A stretch of 64,000 nucleotides of DNA from JBGRQA01 sp041725895 (GCA_041725895.1 JBGRQA010000007.1:150204-214203); one strand, 5' to 3'. Shown: positions 32,627 through 41,446, numbered from the stretch's first letter. Notes: generated by a model from the letters alone, not told the origin. Numbers and translations: made by a program.

Positions 32627-33505
32627 CTACAAAACCCAGGTGATCAATACGGAACCTCCGATATAGGCAAATGCTTCAATCAAGGCAGCTCCAACATTGG
32701 GCTTGTCCTGACGGGCAATCTCATCGCTCAGGCTTTGACCGGGCAACAAAATTTTATCGGCCAACCATCGCACTACAGGCAGGAATACGATACCAAGCAA
32801 CACTTCGGTTCCCACTTCGTAGAAGCTCTCGCCCCAGGAGAAGAAATCGCCTGCCAAACCGAAACGAATCAGGTTGGCCAATGCAATCATGGCACCTCCA
32901 AAGGCTATTCCGGCAGCCACATTATCCTTTTCAATCTGATCGTGCAGATCGTAGTTGGTAATCTTATCGTACACCCAGGCCAATAACATCATGGCCACCT
33001 GACCAACAGCCCAGAAAACCACCGAGGTAAGCAATCCGAAAGCAACATTTCCGCTCTCCCCCGAAATTGCCCCGAAGATGATCAAACCGGAAGCAACGGA
33101 ATTGGCGGCTTCAATGGCACCGGTACCGGCATTACGGTCTTCGATAATCTCCTTGCGAACACTGAATTTTCGCAGGATGAAACGGTCATTGATTACTGTA
33201 CTCAGATTGAGCAGCAGAATGCCCAACAAACCATAGATACCCAGATCCATCAAATCGATCCAGAAACCATAGCTGGAGCCCACAATAGCACTTCCCAACA
33301 CTATGATCAAGCCCACCAGGTATCCGGTGTGAGAAAGGGAAAATGCGAAGTTGTCCTTCTCCACCAACTCATCCTTTACACTAATACTGGGGTTAAACAA
33401 TTGATAAATTAATTTTCCCAGGTAAAAAATCAGGAAGGCGGCCATCAGGTAACCTACCGTTTCAACGAAATGAAGAATCCTGGGATTATCTAAAATAAAG
33501 TCCAT
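32627..33505 (-). CDS. DUF350 membrane protein (YjfL-like), double repeat
   Basis: The 292-residue protein has about eight membrane helices in two DUF350 repeats (about 10-140 and 155-290), each with short acidic loops (VKDELVEKDNFAFSLSHTGY; SDEIARQDKPNVGAALIEA). E. coli YjfL is a half-length relative encoded with a PspA paralogue (YjfJ), YjfI and YjfK. The same partners occur here upstream, so a joint role in envelope maintenance is likely. The biochemical function is unknown. Confidence 0.86.
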   Translation of the reverse strand: MDFILDNPRILHFVETVGYLMAAFLIFYLGKLIYQLFNPSISVKDELVEKDNFAFSLSHTGYLVGLIIVLGSAIVGSSYGFWIDLMDLGIYGLLGILLLNLSTVINDRFILRKFSVRKEIIEDRNAGTGAIEAANSVASGLIIFGAISGESGNVAFGLLTSVVFWAVGQVAMMLLAWVYDKITNYDLHDQIEKDNVAAGIAFGGAMIALANLIRFGLAGDFFSWGESFYEVGTEVLLGIVFLPVVRWLADKILLPGQSLSDEIARQDKPNVGAALIEAFAYIGGSVLITWVL

Positions 33506-33562
33506 AATAACAATTTATTTGTGTAATACCATTTATGAAAACTAAATAACAAACAGGTATTA

Positions 33563-33632
33563 TGCCGATGAATCTTTTAAAAATCATAGCGAACGAAGTG
33601 AAGCTATGATTCATTAAAAAATTCAATCGGTA
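33563..33632. repeat. Long imperfect inverted repeat between DUF350 and lipoprotein genes
   Basis: An inner stem ATCATAGC/GCTATGAT (loop GAACGAAGTGAA) is extended by CCGAT...ATCGG outer arms. It lies inside the minus-strand gene cluster, with no strong T run, and could be a processing or mRNA-stability structure. Confidence 0.5.
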
Positions 33633-33640
33633 TGAATGAA

Positions 33641-34468
33641 TTATTTTCCAAAACTACCGCCCCGGGAACGGAAACTACTCTTGGAGTAGCGAGAAGAAGA
33701 CCGGGTTCGCTTGGTTCTTGTAAAACGACTACTCTTTCGGGTAGCAGATTTACTTTGCGACACTTTGCTTCTCACTCGTTGCTTGAAGGTACTGGGTTTC
33801 TGCGACCAGGTAGTTTTGCTTCGGGTATTATCGGAGTAACGGGAGTTGGTTCCGTACCAATGACGTCCGTCGGCTCCTCGCGGGCCATAATAGGAACGGC
33901 CATACCCGTAATAGTTTCGGTGATAATCGTTCCAATAGCTGTAGCGAACCGGCATCATGGCCATGTTGAACATCGACGACATGAAAGCGTACTTGCCGTA
34001 AAATTCCCAGAAGGAAGAACCATTGCGCTCCCTCCACTGCCCATATTTCTCGTTCCCCACAAAGTTGGTGTACCCGGCAGGAGCTGCCTCCTTGGCTACT
34101 TTACCATCTTTTTTGGTAACGATTTCCATCCCCAGGTGATCGATGTGCTGGTTGAAGAAACGCTCATCCACCTTTTTCCATGGGGTTGATTCCACTTCAA
34201 CGGAATCCTGCAAATGGGGATTTACCTTTAGGATCTGATATTTGTGACGGTACTGGCGCAAACTTTCGTTGTAATCCATATCCTCAAGGATGATGGAATA
34301 GTTCATCACCGCACTCATGTCCCGAATCAATTCATCCACCGGGGTTTTCTGATAACTTGTCCGCGTGGTTTGATATCGACTGGAATCTCTGGATGTTTCG
34401 GTCTTATCATCGCAAGTGAAATAGAAGAACATTGCGAGAATACACAAAACAATAATGCCATTCTTCAT
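33641..34468 (-). CDS. Lipoprotein with Arg/Ser-rich C-terminal tail
   Basis: The 275-residue protein has a lipoprotein signal (VLCILAMFFYFTC, Cys near residue 19). A central region is rich in Trp/Tyr/Asn (YSYWNDYHRNYYGYGRSYYG, residues about 175-195). The last 75 residues are Arg/Ser/Thr-rich and end in RSRGGSFGK. It is not a family I recognise. The basic tail on the periplasmic side could bind acidic lipid or polysaccharide (a guess). It is in the cluster between DUF4178 and DUF350, both cell-envelope associated. Confidence 0.7.
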   Translation of the reverse strand: MKNGIIVLCILAMFFYFTCDDKTETSRDSSRYQTTRTSYQKTPVDELIRDMSAVMNYSIILEDMDYNESLRQYRHKYQILKVNPHLQDSVEVESTPWKKVDERFFNQHIDHLGMEIVTKKDGKVAKEAAPAGYTNFVGNEKYGQWRERNGSSFWEFYGKYAFMSSMFNMAMMPVRYSYWNDYHRNYYGYGRSYYGPRGADGRHWYGTNSRYSDNTRSKTTWSQKPSTFKQRVRSKVSQSKSATRKSSRFTRTKRTRSSSRYSKSSFRSRGGSFGK

Positions 34469-34489
34469 AAGATTTAGTTTTATTAGGTG

Positions 34490-34625
34490 AACACCCTCGT
34501 GTTTGTTTTATTCAATAGAATTATTGGGGTCTGGAGCTCCTTACTACCAGTCGCAAGTGACAAGTAACTAGTGGCAAGGTTAAAAAACTAGCAACTTGTA
34601 ACTAGCTACTAACGACTAGTTACTC
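34490..34625. repeat. ACTAGT-rich inverted and direct repeats
   Basis: GTAACTAGT (near 34566) and ACTAGTTAC (near 34614) can pair, with several AACTAG/CTAGC/CAAGT repeats between them. It lies between the DUF4178 and lipoprotein genes. It looks like a dispersed intergenic repeat or an intra-operon fold. I see no coding. Confidence 0.4.
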
Positions 34626-34630
34626 CCAAC

Positions 34631-35170
34631 TTAGCTACCCGGCATAATGTTGGAGATCTCAAATTCTTTTAGCATTACCCCAACAGAAGCTTCGAATTCG
34701 GTTTCGCCCCATTGCTCAATGGTAATGATTTCCTTCCCTTCCTTGGGATAGTAGGTCCAGGAAATAAACTCTTCCCACTGTTTTCCCCCTTTGGATACAT
34801 TCCGAAAATACCCCGGGGCTTCATTCTCCTGGAAATAAGTTACGTTGTTGTAGACGATGGACTGGGGAGGTTTTTGGTTCAATCTCAATTGCTCGGCCAA
34901 ATCAGTAGACAGTTCATGGATACGAATCTTCCTTGAAAGGGATATTTCCAGTTCATCGTCCTGCTCCACCGAAAGGAAAGCCGCTTCTGATTCGTTTTCC
35001 ACTTTAAACTCATAGCTGAAATACTCATCCCCCCAATCGTACTCATACTCCTCCTTCACAATCCAGGTGGAGAGATCATAATCAAACACGAATCCTTTTC
35101 TCAAATCGGTCACCTTTAAATTGGTGACATCGTATTCCGGTTTTTTCTTAAAAAAATCAAATAAGCCCAT
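34631..35170 (-). CDS. DUF4178 domain protein (YjfK-like position)
   Basis: The ATG at 35170 (MGLFDFFKKKPEY) is preferred over the upstream TTG/GTG-extended frame, giving 179 residues. It has the DUF4178 pattern: LKVTDLRKGFVFDYDLSTWIV and EYFSYEFKVENES, a beta-rich domain without membrane helices. DUF4178 proteins occur beside PspA and DUF350 genes and take the place of YjfK. A strong terminator-like hairpin lies between this gene and pspA upstream. Confidence 0.8.
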   Translation of the reverse strand: MGLFDFFKKKPEYDVTNLKVTDLRKGFVFDYDLSTWIVKEEYEYDWGDEYFSYEFKVENESEAAFLSVEQDDELEISLSRKIRIHELSTDLAEQLRLNQKPPQSIVYNNVTYFQENEAPGYFRNVSKGGKQWEEFISWTYYPKEGKEIITIEQWGETEFEASVGVMLKEFEISNIMPGS

Positions 35171-35239
35171 TGCAATCTGTTTGTTTCCTATAGAAATACG
35201 CACAAAGGAGGAAACAAATCTCATCCTCCTTTTTACCAA

Positions 35240-35265
35240 AAAACCGGGGTGCAAAACACCCCGGC
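35240..35265 (-). terminator. Intra-cluster terminator after the PspA gene
   Basis: CCGGGGTG and CACCCCGG form a perfect 8-bp stem around a 5-nt loop, followed on the minus strand by TTTTTT. It would end most pspA transcripts before DUF4178 or set a lower level for the genes downstream. Confidence 0.8.
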
Positions 35266-35282
35266 ACTTATTTCGTTAATTC

Positions 35283-35981
35283 TTACATGCCCAGTTTAGC
35301 TTTCAAATCGGCCAGTGAATCCGCTCCTTTTGCTTCGGTATCGTTCAAAACCTCATCAATCTCATCATCGATGCTCTTGGTGGTGATTCCCATATCGCCG
35401 TAAGCCTCTGCCAGGGCTTCGTCCTGCGCTACCTTGTCCTTCATCTTCTCCAACATGGAGATGGTTCCTGAGCTATCGATACTACTCAAAGATTTGTTAA
35501 TCTTCTTGGTGGCATCGCTGACACGAGCTCTTGCCTTTAAAGTACGTAACTCATTTTCGTAATGACTGATTTTGGATTTCAGCGCATTTACATTCTTCTC
35601 CAACTGGGTAATGTTCTCATCAAATTTCTGCACTTCAGCTTCTGATCTGGTAGCAGTTTGCAGACATTCCTCTTTTCTTCCCAAAGCTTCGGCAGCCAAA
35701 CGATCGGCCTGAGCCTGATCCAACTGTCCGTTTTGCACCTTCTTCAGCAACAAAATAGCTTTCTTCTCATAATTGGCAGCCTGCTCCTTCGAAGAGGCCA
35801 ATTCCCTTTTCGAACGAATAGCCAATGCTTTTACCTCTGCCAATGCTTGCAAACTATTGTCAAGATCTTTCTTCAGATCGCGAATCCCCTGCTCCGTCAT
35901 CTTGATAGGATCTTCCAACTTGTCAACCAAAGAGTGTGCTTCCGATTGCCCAACCTTAAATAATCTGCTAAATATACCCAT
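35283..35981 (-). CDS. pspA: PspA/IM30 family protein
   Basis: The 232-residue protein is almost wholly helical with long coiled coils and opens with MGIFSRLFKVGQSEAHSLVDKLEDP, an amphipathic N-terminal helix and the PspA hairpin. PspA-family proteins are ESCRT-III relatives that assemble on damaged inner membrane. The late region (INKSLSSIDSSGTISMLEKMKDKV) and acidic tail are like YjfJ-type paralogues. It is the second gene of the cluster, behind DUF2170, and is followed by a terminator. Confidence 0.92.
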   Translation of the reverse strand: MGIFSRLFKVGQSEAHSLVDKLEDPIKMTEQGIRDLKKDLDNSLQALAEVKALAIRSKRELASSKEQAANYEKKAILLLKKVQNGQLDQAQADRLAAEALGRKEECLQTATRSEAEVQKFDENITQLEKNVNALKSKISHYENELRTLKARARVSDATKKINKSLSSIDSSGTISMLEKMKDKVAQDEALAEAYGDMGITTKSIDDEIDEVLNDTEAKGADSLADLKAKLGM

Positions 35982-36040
35982 GATCTATTTTATTTATTTT
36001 AATGTTTCTAATTTATATTATTTTTCAACGCAACAAGCAT

Positions 36041-36442
36041 CTATACTTTGGCAAAACCTATCAGCTCATTACCATATTCCGACAGCATCATCTCCAACGA
36101 ATTCAAAGATCCTTGCAGTTCGTTCCGATCCAGATTCTCCAACTGAAGCGTATCTCTAAAAACGACCTTCTTACCGTCGCCATCCAGTGCAAAGGCACCA
36201 TGGATTACCTCACGGTTCTTCTGAAGAAGATTCTTAAATACTTCGTAATTATCCTCCTTCAGTTCAAAAAGCAACAATTCAATGATTAGAATGGGATCCT
36301 CACAATCAATAATCAGATTGTCGATTCCGGCTTCCGGGTTTTCCACAACCATCAGGGAATCCTCCTGAATCTCGGATTTCACCACATAGTTTAATTCAAA
36401 CAGAAAATTCTTTACTTTATTAAAATGCTTGTCCATTACCAT
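36041..36442 (-). CDS. DUF2170 (YjfI-like) family protein
   Basis: The 133-residue acidic protein shows VVENPEAGIDNLIIDCEDP, LLLFELKEDNYEVFKNLLQKN and VIHGAFALDGDGKKVVFRDTL, in line with the YjfI family next to PspA genes. This is my reading of the family; the neighbourhood supports it. The function is unknown. It is the likely first gene of the minus-strand cluster. The ATG at 36442 is used; a second ATG two codons later is possible. Confidence 0.75.
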   Translation of the reverse strand: MVMDKHFNKVKNFLFELNYVVKSEIQEDSLMVVENPEAGIDNLIIDCEDPILIIELLLFELKEDNYEVFKNLLQKNREVIHGAFALDGDGKKVVFRDTLQLENLDRNELQGSLNSLEMMLSEYGNELIGFAKV

Positions 36443-36979
36443 TTTCTTTAAGTATTAATAAGTTTACTGAATTGATTCTTTTACATCTGCGCAATCTACC
36501 CGGATGAGGATTCGTTCTATTGAACCATATTTCAACACCAACAAAACCTGATCTCAAGTAGTACTAACAAATATATAAAATTGTTATCACTCTTACGGGA
36601 ATTATTTTAAACGAATCTACTTCCTTCCCTATTGAACATCAATTCCTGATTTTAGGACCAATTTAATAGCTCCGAAGCAAATCACCAAGCTAATTCGTTT
36701 AACCACCAATTCACACCCCTTAAAGAGGAATTTTGCATGTTTTTTGAAAATTTGTCGTTTTTTTGAAGAATATCGAAAAATCTGACTTCAGCTGGTAAAA
36801 ATAAACCTTTCCCCTACCACACATTACTCCAAAAAAACAAGCGCCTGTCCCTGAAATGGGATCAACCAATTTCCGGAACAGACACTATCGAAACCTGAAA
36901 AGGAACACATTAGCCCGGGAGCAAACATAGAAAAAATCCCGGACAACAGTTAACTTCCAAATCTTTACTTAGATAAGTA
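36443..36979. other. Intergenic region
   Basis: Holds the terminator at 36828-36890 of the gene to the right and presumably the promoter of the DUF2170/PspA genes. I could not place a clear -7 box. The rest is AT-rich and featureless. Confidence 0.5.
36828..36890 (-). terminator. Terminator of the hypothetical gene at 36980-37612
   Basis: On the minus strand CTGTTCCGGAAAT pairs imperfectly with ATTTCAGGGACAG around a loop of about 11 nt, with seven T shortly after (GCGCTTGTTTTTTT). Confidence 0.55.
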
Positions 36980-37612
36980 CTATTCTATTGGATCGAGAAC
37001 AATTCGAATTACTTCAGATTTACGACCCACTTTTATCCCTGAATACAAATAGTAAGCGTAGTATTCTCTCACTTCGGTTACTTTCGGATTGAGTCGGGGC
37101 CGGGTGTCGTTGAAGGAAGATCCCAATACTGTCGTTTCAAAATCATACTCCCCCTCATTGGTTCGACAATAAAGCTTAATCCCTTGCATCGGCTTTTTGG
37201 TAAAAGTTATGTGAGGAGTGCCAGCTACAAGTTTCCCTTTTAAATCCGGTTTTTTGTAATTGGTATTTTCCGTCCTGGTTTCATTCATCAAGCCCAGATC
37301 CATTTTTACAGTATTAGTGGCCAATGGAATAGTATCAACAACTTTTTTATAGGTTCTCAATTTCCTATCCATTACCTCCTTAAATTCCACATACTCAGAA
37401 CGTAAATTTTTAGCCGCTAGCTGAGCTTCGTTTTTCCTAATCCGTAATTCCTCCACTTTCGTCAGACCGTTGATCACATCCTCGGTTTCCGCCTGAGGGA
37501 GGACTCCGCATTCTACGTAACCGGGAGCCTTTTTATTGAAATTTTGTGATTTTTCAGAATAGCCCTCCTCGGAGGTACAAATAAAATCCATAGTAACATT
37601 AATCTGTGCCAT
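36980..37612 (-). CDS. Hypothetical protein
   Basis: Not recognised. The 210-residue protein has no signal peptide or membrane helix. Residues about 50-100 are a charged helix (KVEELRIRKNEAQLAAKNLRSE), and the C-terminal half is beta-rich with features of a fibronectin-III-like repeat (GKLVAGTPHITFTKKP; YYAYYLYSGIKVGRKSEVIRIVL). It ends close to the terminator at 36828-36890 and appears monocistronic. Confidence 0.7.
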   Translation of the reverse strand: MAQINVTMDFICTSEEGYSEKSQNFNKKAPGYVECGVLPQAETEDVINGLTKVEELRIRKNEAQLAAKNLRSEYVEFKEVMDRKLRTYKKVVDTIPLATNTVKMDLGLMNETRTENTNYKKPDLKGKLVAGTPHITFTKKPMQGIKLYCRTNEGEYDFETTVLGSSFNDTRPRLNPKVTEVREYYAYYLYSGIKVGRKSEVIRIVLDPIE

Positions 37613-38073
37613 AACGTCTTTCTCTGTATAAATGAATGAACATTTGATTTTCTATATACAAGTAAATAAATATTTATAGAAAAACGGAACTTTTTTTAAC
37701 AAAAAACCACATAACACACTGAAGCTATAATATTTACAACACAAACAAAACATTCACCAACACAAGCTATTTATCTATAATCAACCTTTTTGATAACTTC
37801 TTTTTCATTTAAAGCTTAAAACAATATATGGTTAACTAAGAATCAAGCCAATTAATTGAGTTTCCCTCTTAACCCGCAGCAACAAAAACACGACTAACAA
37901 CTGACTACCTGATAATTGAGTACTACTTCTTTCAAAAATAATATAATTGCAATTTGGAGATTTTTACAACATTATGCTTATCCCTATTTTTCAGAAAATG
38001 GGATTGTATTGTACAACCAGACAAGAAAATCAGCATTTTTTTACGAACTACTTATAAATAGAAAATAAGCACT
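37613..38073. other. Intergenic region, no supported content
   Basis: Very AT-rich. I see no coding frame, RNA fold or clear promoter in these 460 bp. Confidence 0.5.
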
Positions 38074-38084
38074 ATGGAGCTTTT

Positions 38085-38270
38085 TTTACAATTTGTAAAA
38101 GACCTACCACAATTTGTAAAAGAGCTTTTACAATTTTCAAAAGGGACAAATCAATTCATTTGGACCTTTTTTTCATCCCAAAAAGATTACAATTCAATCC
38201 CATTTCATCTTTTACTATTTGTAAAAGACTCCCCACAATTTGTAAAATACCTCATCCCAATTCGTAAAAG
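38085..38270. repeat. In-frame 21-bp repeats with TTTACAATTTGTAAA palindromes
   Basis: CAATTTGTAAAAGA-type units recur at about 38089, 38110, 38131, 38215, 38236 and 38257, mostly 21 bp apart. Some form palindromes (TTTACAATTTGTAAA at 38085-38099; CTTTTACTATTTGTAAAAG at 38209-38227). A frame from an ATG at 38074 to 38340 would encode an 88-residue peptide with seven-residue repeats (QFVKDLP, QFVKELL). I see no ribosome site or promoter, so coding is doubtful (about 0.2), but the repeat itself is clear. Confidence 0.6.
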
Positions 38271-38371
38271 GAAGAATCGTTTCGAATTTGATCAAATCAA
38301 GAGGAATACGATAAATACTACAATTTTCACCATAGGTTAGCAGAACTGAGTGCTACATACAATTGTTGCTC

Positions 38372-38407
38372 CAAAAAAAAAGCTGCCCGATATAGGCAGC
38401 TTTTTAA
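38372..38407. terminator. Bidirectional terminator
   Basis: AAAGCTGCC and GGCAGCTTT pair around a short loop, with A and T runs on both sides, about 20 bp after the stop of the minus-strand gene at 38427. Confidence 0.8.
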
Positions 38408-38426
38408 ATTGAAAATGAGTATTCTT

Positions 38427-39137
38427 CTATTGGTTGTAGAAATTAAATATTTTCACAAGATCTTTGTCTCTGTTCAATTTGAGCTTGTTCTTCTTACAGA
38501 AGGCAGCGATTTTTTGTGAGTCATCACCAAAGCATTTAAAGAATGCTTTCTTCTTGGTTGGGAGGGGATGAATCTCATCGCCCATGGCGTAAAAATACTT
38601 CTGTGACTGAGAAAATTTACTTTTCTGTGGGCCAGAGTATGAATTTACATTTTGATCGCCCTGAATGAATTTACAGTTGTGCTGCTTGAAAAGACGATGC
38701 TCTTTATCTACCATTAATTCCATTATGGAACTTTTGATTTCATTATCTAATTTGTAACCAACCAATTGAAATTGTTTATCCTGAAGTTGAATTTTATTTA
38801 CGTTTCCATCAATCTTAAGCATTTTTATGTCCTTTTCATCTTTTTTGAGCCAAAATTGCTGCGCATACACATTGTAATGCATTTGATAATTGACTGATTG
38901 ACCATCCTTAAAAATTACCTTTCCCTCACTCCACTTTTTGCATAGGAAGGGGGAGCCATCGAATTGTTCGGTAATATTCTCCAATAGTTCCAATTTTGAT
39001 ACTCTTACATCTGAACTAAAAGCATTGATGTCTAATAGTCTTTGGGCTTCAGCAGTCCTGGCTTCTCCCATTTGAGTTTGGCCAATTGCTGAGGTGCATA
39101 GGGAGAGCCAAATTAGTATTCCTAAAATGATTTTCAT
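38427..39137 (-). CDS. Hypothetical exported protein
   Basis: The ATG at 39137 begins a clear signal peptide (MKIILGILIWLSLCTSAIGQ); the longer frame adds a second hydrophobic leader from a weak codon. The 236-residue protein is mixed alpha/beta with two Cys pairs and a basic C-terminus (CKKNKLKLNRDKDLVKIFNFYNQ, here given in part). It resembles small exported hypothetical proteins of this phylum, and I cannot name a domain. It is probably periplasmic. Confidence 0.7.
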   Translation of the reverse strand: MKIILGILIWLSLCTSAIGQTQMGEARTAEAQRLLDINAFSSDVRVSKLELLENITEQFDGSPFLCKKWSEGKVIFKDGQSVNYQMHYNVYAQQFWLKKDEKDIKMLKIDGNVNKIQLQDKQFQLVGYKLDNEIKSSIMELMVDKEHRLFKQHNCKFIQGDQNVNSYSGPQKSKFSQSQKYFYAMGDEIHPLPTKKKAFFKCFGDDSQKIAAFCKKNKLKLNRDKDLVKIFNFYNQ

Positions 39138-39360
39138 GTAGTATTTTTTTAATGGTATGCTATATTTAACTATAACCAAATATAGTAAAAAAACAACAAA
39201 AAGCAACACAGTTGGTTTTACGGCATTTACAACAATTACAATATGATCATAATAGAAAGAATGATCACATAAAAATTAATTGCTCTGATATTTGAATAAA
39301 AATGAGCTGATCGGTGCTAATGATAGGCTTTATAGAATCATAGTTATTCAATGTAAACAA

Positions 39361-39846
39361 TCAAAATCCATATCCAATATGAATTCCAAAACTTAGATAT
39401 ACCTCTTGGGGATCGAAGGCTATTTCCAATGCGGGATCGATATGAAAATCATTGATCTCAAATTCGTAAATGGTTTCAATGTGCAGGGCAAAATCCATTT
39501 GCTTACTCTCCCTATCTTCAAAGGTAATTCCCGGAGACAGATTGATGCTGAATGGATCAATTGGTCGGTAACTTCCAATTACTCCAATGGTATTGTGTTT
39601 TTGTTCATCAAAAATCCGCTTGTAACCAAATCCAATTCCAAATTTAGTTTCTTCTATCCTTGTGATGTAATGAACACGAAGACCGTATGCCAATTCCTCG
39701 TCGGTCAGGAAATAAACGGCAGTATTGGCAACCCCAATCTCATTTTGGTAATGGTCATGGTGGTCTTTCACAGGAAGACTACTCTGTGCGTTTCCACTAC
39801 ACACAAAAAATAGTAAGAGTAAAATTAAACTGAATCCGGATTTCAT
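39361..39846 (-). CDS. Small outer-membrane beta-barrel-like protein
   Basis: The 161-residue protein has a signal peptide (MKSGFSLILLLLFFVCSGNAQ) followed by alternating strands (YGLRVHYITRI, FGIGFGYKRIF, FALHIETIYEF) and a C-terminal aromatic residue (YGF), typical of small outer-membrane barrels. A His-rich segment KDHHDHYQ follows the signal. No specific family is recognised. It stands alone on the minus strand. Confidence 0.65.
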   Translation of the reverse strand: MKSGFSLILLLLFFVCSGNAQSSLPVKDHHDHYQNEIGVANTAVYFLTDEELAYGLRVHYITRIEETKFGIGFGYKRIFDEQKHNTIGVIGSYRPIDPFSINLSPGITFEDRESKQMDFALHIETIYEFEINDFHIDPALEIAFDPQEVYLSFGIHIGYGF

Positions 39847-40096
39847 TCTTCCTAATTTTAGATTTGATCCTCTTTGTTGGCATTCGCCTTATTAGATCAC
39901 ATGCACCTCCGGTTTCTATTGAAGGAATCCGATACATTGCCAACCGATTCCAACAATAGAAGACCAATGAAAAAGAGTATACTACATTAAATTTAGCAAG
40001 AAAAATTGAGTCGAGACCACAATTAGGAAAACATATTTAGAGTTCGAAATAATCAGGATAGCTTCTGTTGTCGAAGGAGGATCGTATTGAGAGGGC

Positions 40097-40597
40097 TTAT
40101 AGTTCCTTTTCCATACAATAAAAAGGGAATTCTCTTTCGGGGAAATACACTTCCCCTCTGATAAAATAATCACGTGCCTTATAAAATTCAATTACCCGGG
40201 TGTTTGGGCTATAGGCATCAAGCCTTATAGAAGTATACCTGCATTCGTCTGCGAATTTTTCAGCAAAATTCATTAGCTCTCTTGCATGTCCTTTCCTTTG
40301 GTATTTGGGGTCAATTACAAGTCGGTGGATCACTAATATTTTTGAATCATCAAATTTCCAATCGATTGTTTCATATTCCTTCTCCTGCTCTTCGCTAATG
40401 TTAATCGCTCCGATAATATCATTGTCACAGGTTAAAACATAAAGATATTTATTCCGAATGTCTTCTGTTATGATTTTTGAACTTGGGTAACTATCTGTCC
40501 ACTGAAAAATACCACTTTCAATTAAATTCTTTTTTGCATTCAGGTAAATAGCATATATCTCTTTTGCGTCTTCTATTTCAGCGATTCTTATTTCCAT
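40097..40597 (-). CDS. GNAT family N-acetyltransferase
   Basis: The 166-residue protein has the GNAT acetyl-CoA site VIDPKYQRKGHARELMNFAEKFA (Q/RxxGxG/A) and the preceding strand KILVIHRLVI, then ARDYFIRGEV near the end. The substrate is unknown. It is 84 bp downstream of the methionine aminopeptidase gene on the same strand and may be co-transcribed with it. Confidence 0.85.
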   Translation of the reverse strand: MEIRIAEIEDAKEIYAIYLNAKKNLIESGIFQWTDSYPSSKIITEDIRNKYLYVLTCDNDIIGAINISEEQEKEYETIDWKFDDSKILVIHRLVIDPKYQRKGHARELMNFAEKFADECRYTSIRLDAYSPNTRVIEFYKARDYFIRGEVYFPEREFPFYCMEKEL

Positions 40598-40681
40598 AGT
40601 TTTTTTTAGTGTTTACCAGTTTTCTTAGGTTGGAACATGAACCTCGCGATTGCAATCGGAAGGTCCACATCCCAACCTCTT

Positions 40682-41446
40682 TCAATTCCAAATTCCATTT
40701 AATTCTGTTAAAACAATTGGCTTTCCATCTGTGATAAGAATTGTGTGTTCATGTTGAGTTACATATCCTCCATTATCACCTACCAGAGTCCAACCGTCAT
40801 TTAATTCTACAGCCTCCCGGGAATTTGTTGAAATAAAAGTTTCTATTGCTACCACTGAATTCTTTTTGAATCTCTTTCGGTTAGAACGGTCTCTATAATT
40901 TAAAATAAATTCAGGTTCTTCATGCAAACTTCTACCAACACCGTGTCCTGCCAGGTTTCTAATCACCTTATATCCCGATTTTTTAGCTTCCGTCTCTATC
41001 AAATAACCAATATCAGACATTTTAACTCCTCCCTTAATGCTATGAATAGCTTTGTATAGGATTTGCTTTGAAGCATCAACTAGTGGTTGGTGATTGTTAA
41101 TATCTTTGCCGAGCACAAATGAGCCTCCATTATCAGACCAAAACCCATTTAGTTCGGCAGAAACATCAATATTGACCAAATCTCCTTCTTTTAAGATTTT
41201 TTTAGTAGATGGTATTCCGTGAGCTGCTTCATTATTCACACTAATACAGGTATACCCAGGGAAATTATATGCTTCGTACGGAGCCGACTTCGCACCATAA
41301 CTTTTTAAAATACGTCCGCCATATTCGTCTAATTCTTTAGTTGACATACCTATCCTGGCATATTCTCTCATTAATTTTAATGTTCTTGCAACAATTTCAC
41401 TAATCTTTTGCATTCCGATAAGTTCGGATTCTTTTGTTATTGTCAT
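40682..41446 (-). CDS. map: Type I methionine aminopeptidase
   Basis: The 254-residue enzyme removes N-terminal Met. Metal ligands are visible: Asp in VNIDVSAE, Asp in GFWSDNGGSF, His in NLAGHGVGR, Glu in VAIETFIS, with a late Glu in the C-terminal strand (YVTQHEHTILI). The segments around the two Asp ligands (SAELNGFWSDNGG) deviate from the common DG.GDxAxTF pattern, so it may be a second, divergent copy. It is not in a ribosomal-protein locus. Confidence 0.85.
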   Translation of the reverse strand: MTITKESELIGMQKISEIVARTLKLMREYARIGMSTKELDEYGGRILKSYGAKSAPYEAYNFPGYTCISVNNEAAHGIPSTKKILKEGDLVNIDVSAELNGFWSDNGGSFVLGKDINNHQPLVDASKQILYKAIHSIKGGVKMSDIGYLIETEAKKSGYKVIRNLAGHGVGRSLHEEPEFILNYRDRSNRKRFKKNSVVAIETFISTNSREAVELNDGWTLVGDNGGYVTQHEHTILITDGKPIVLTELNGIWN

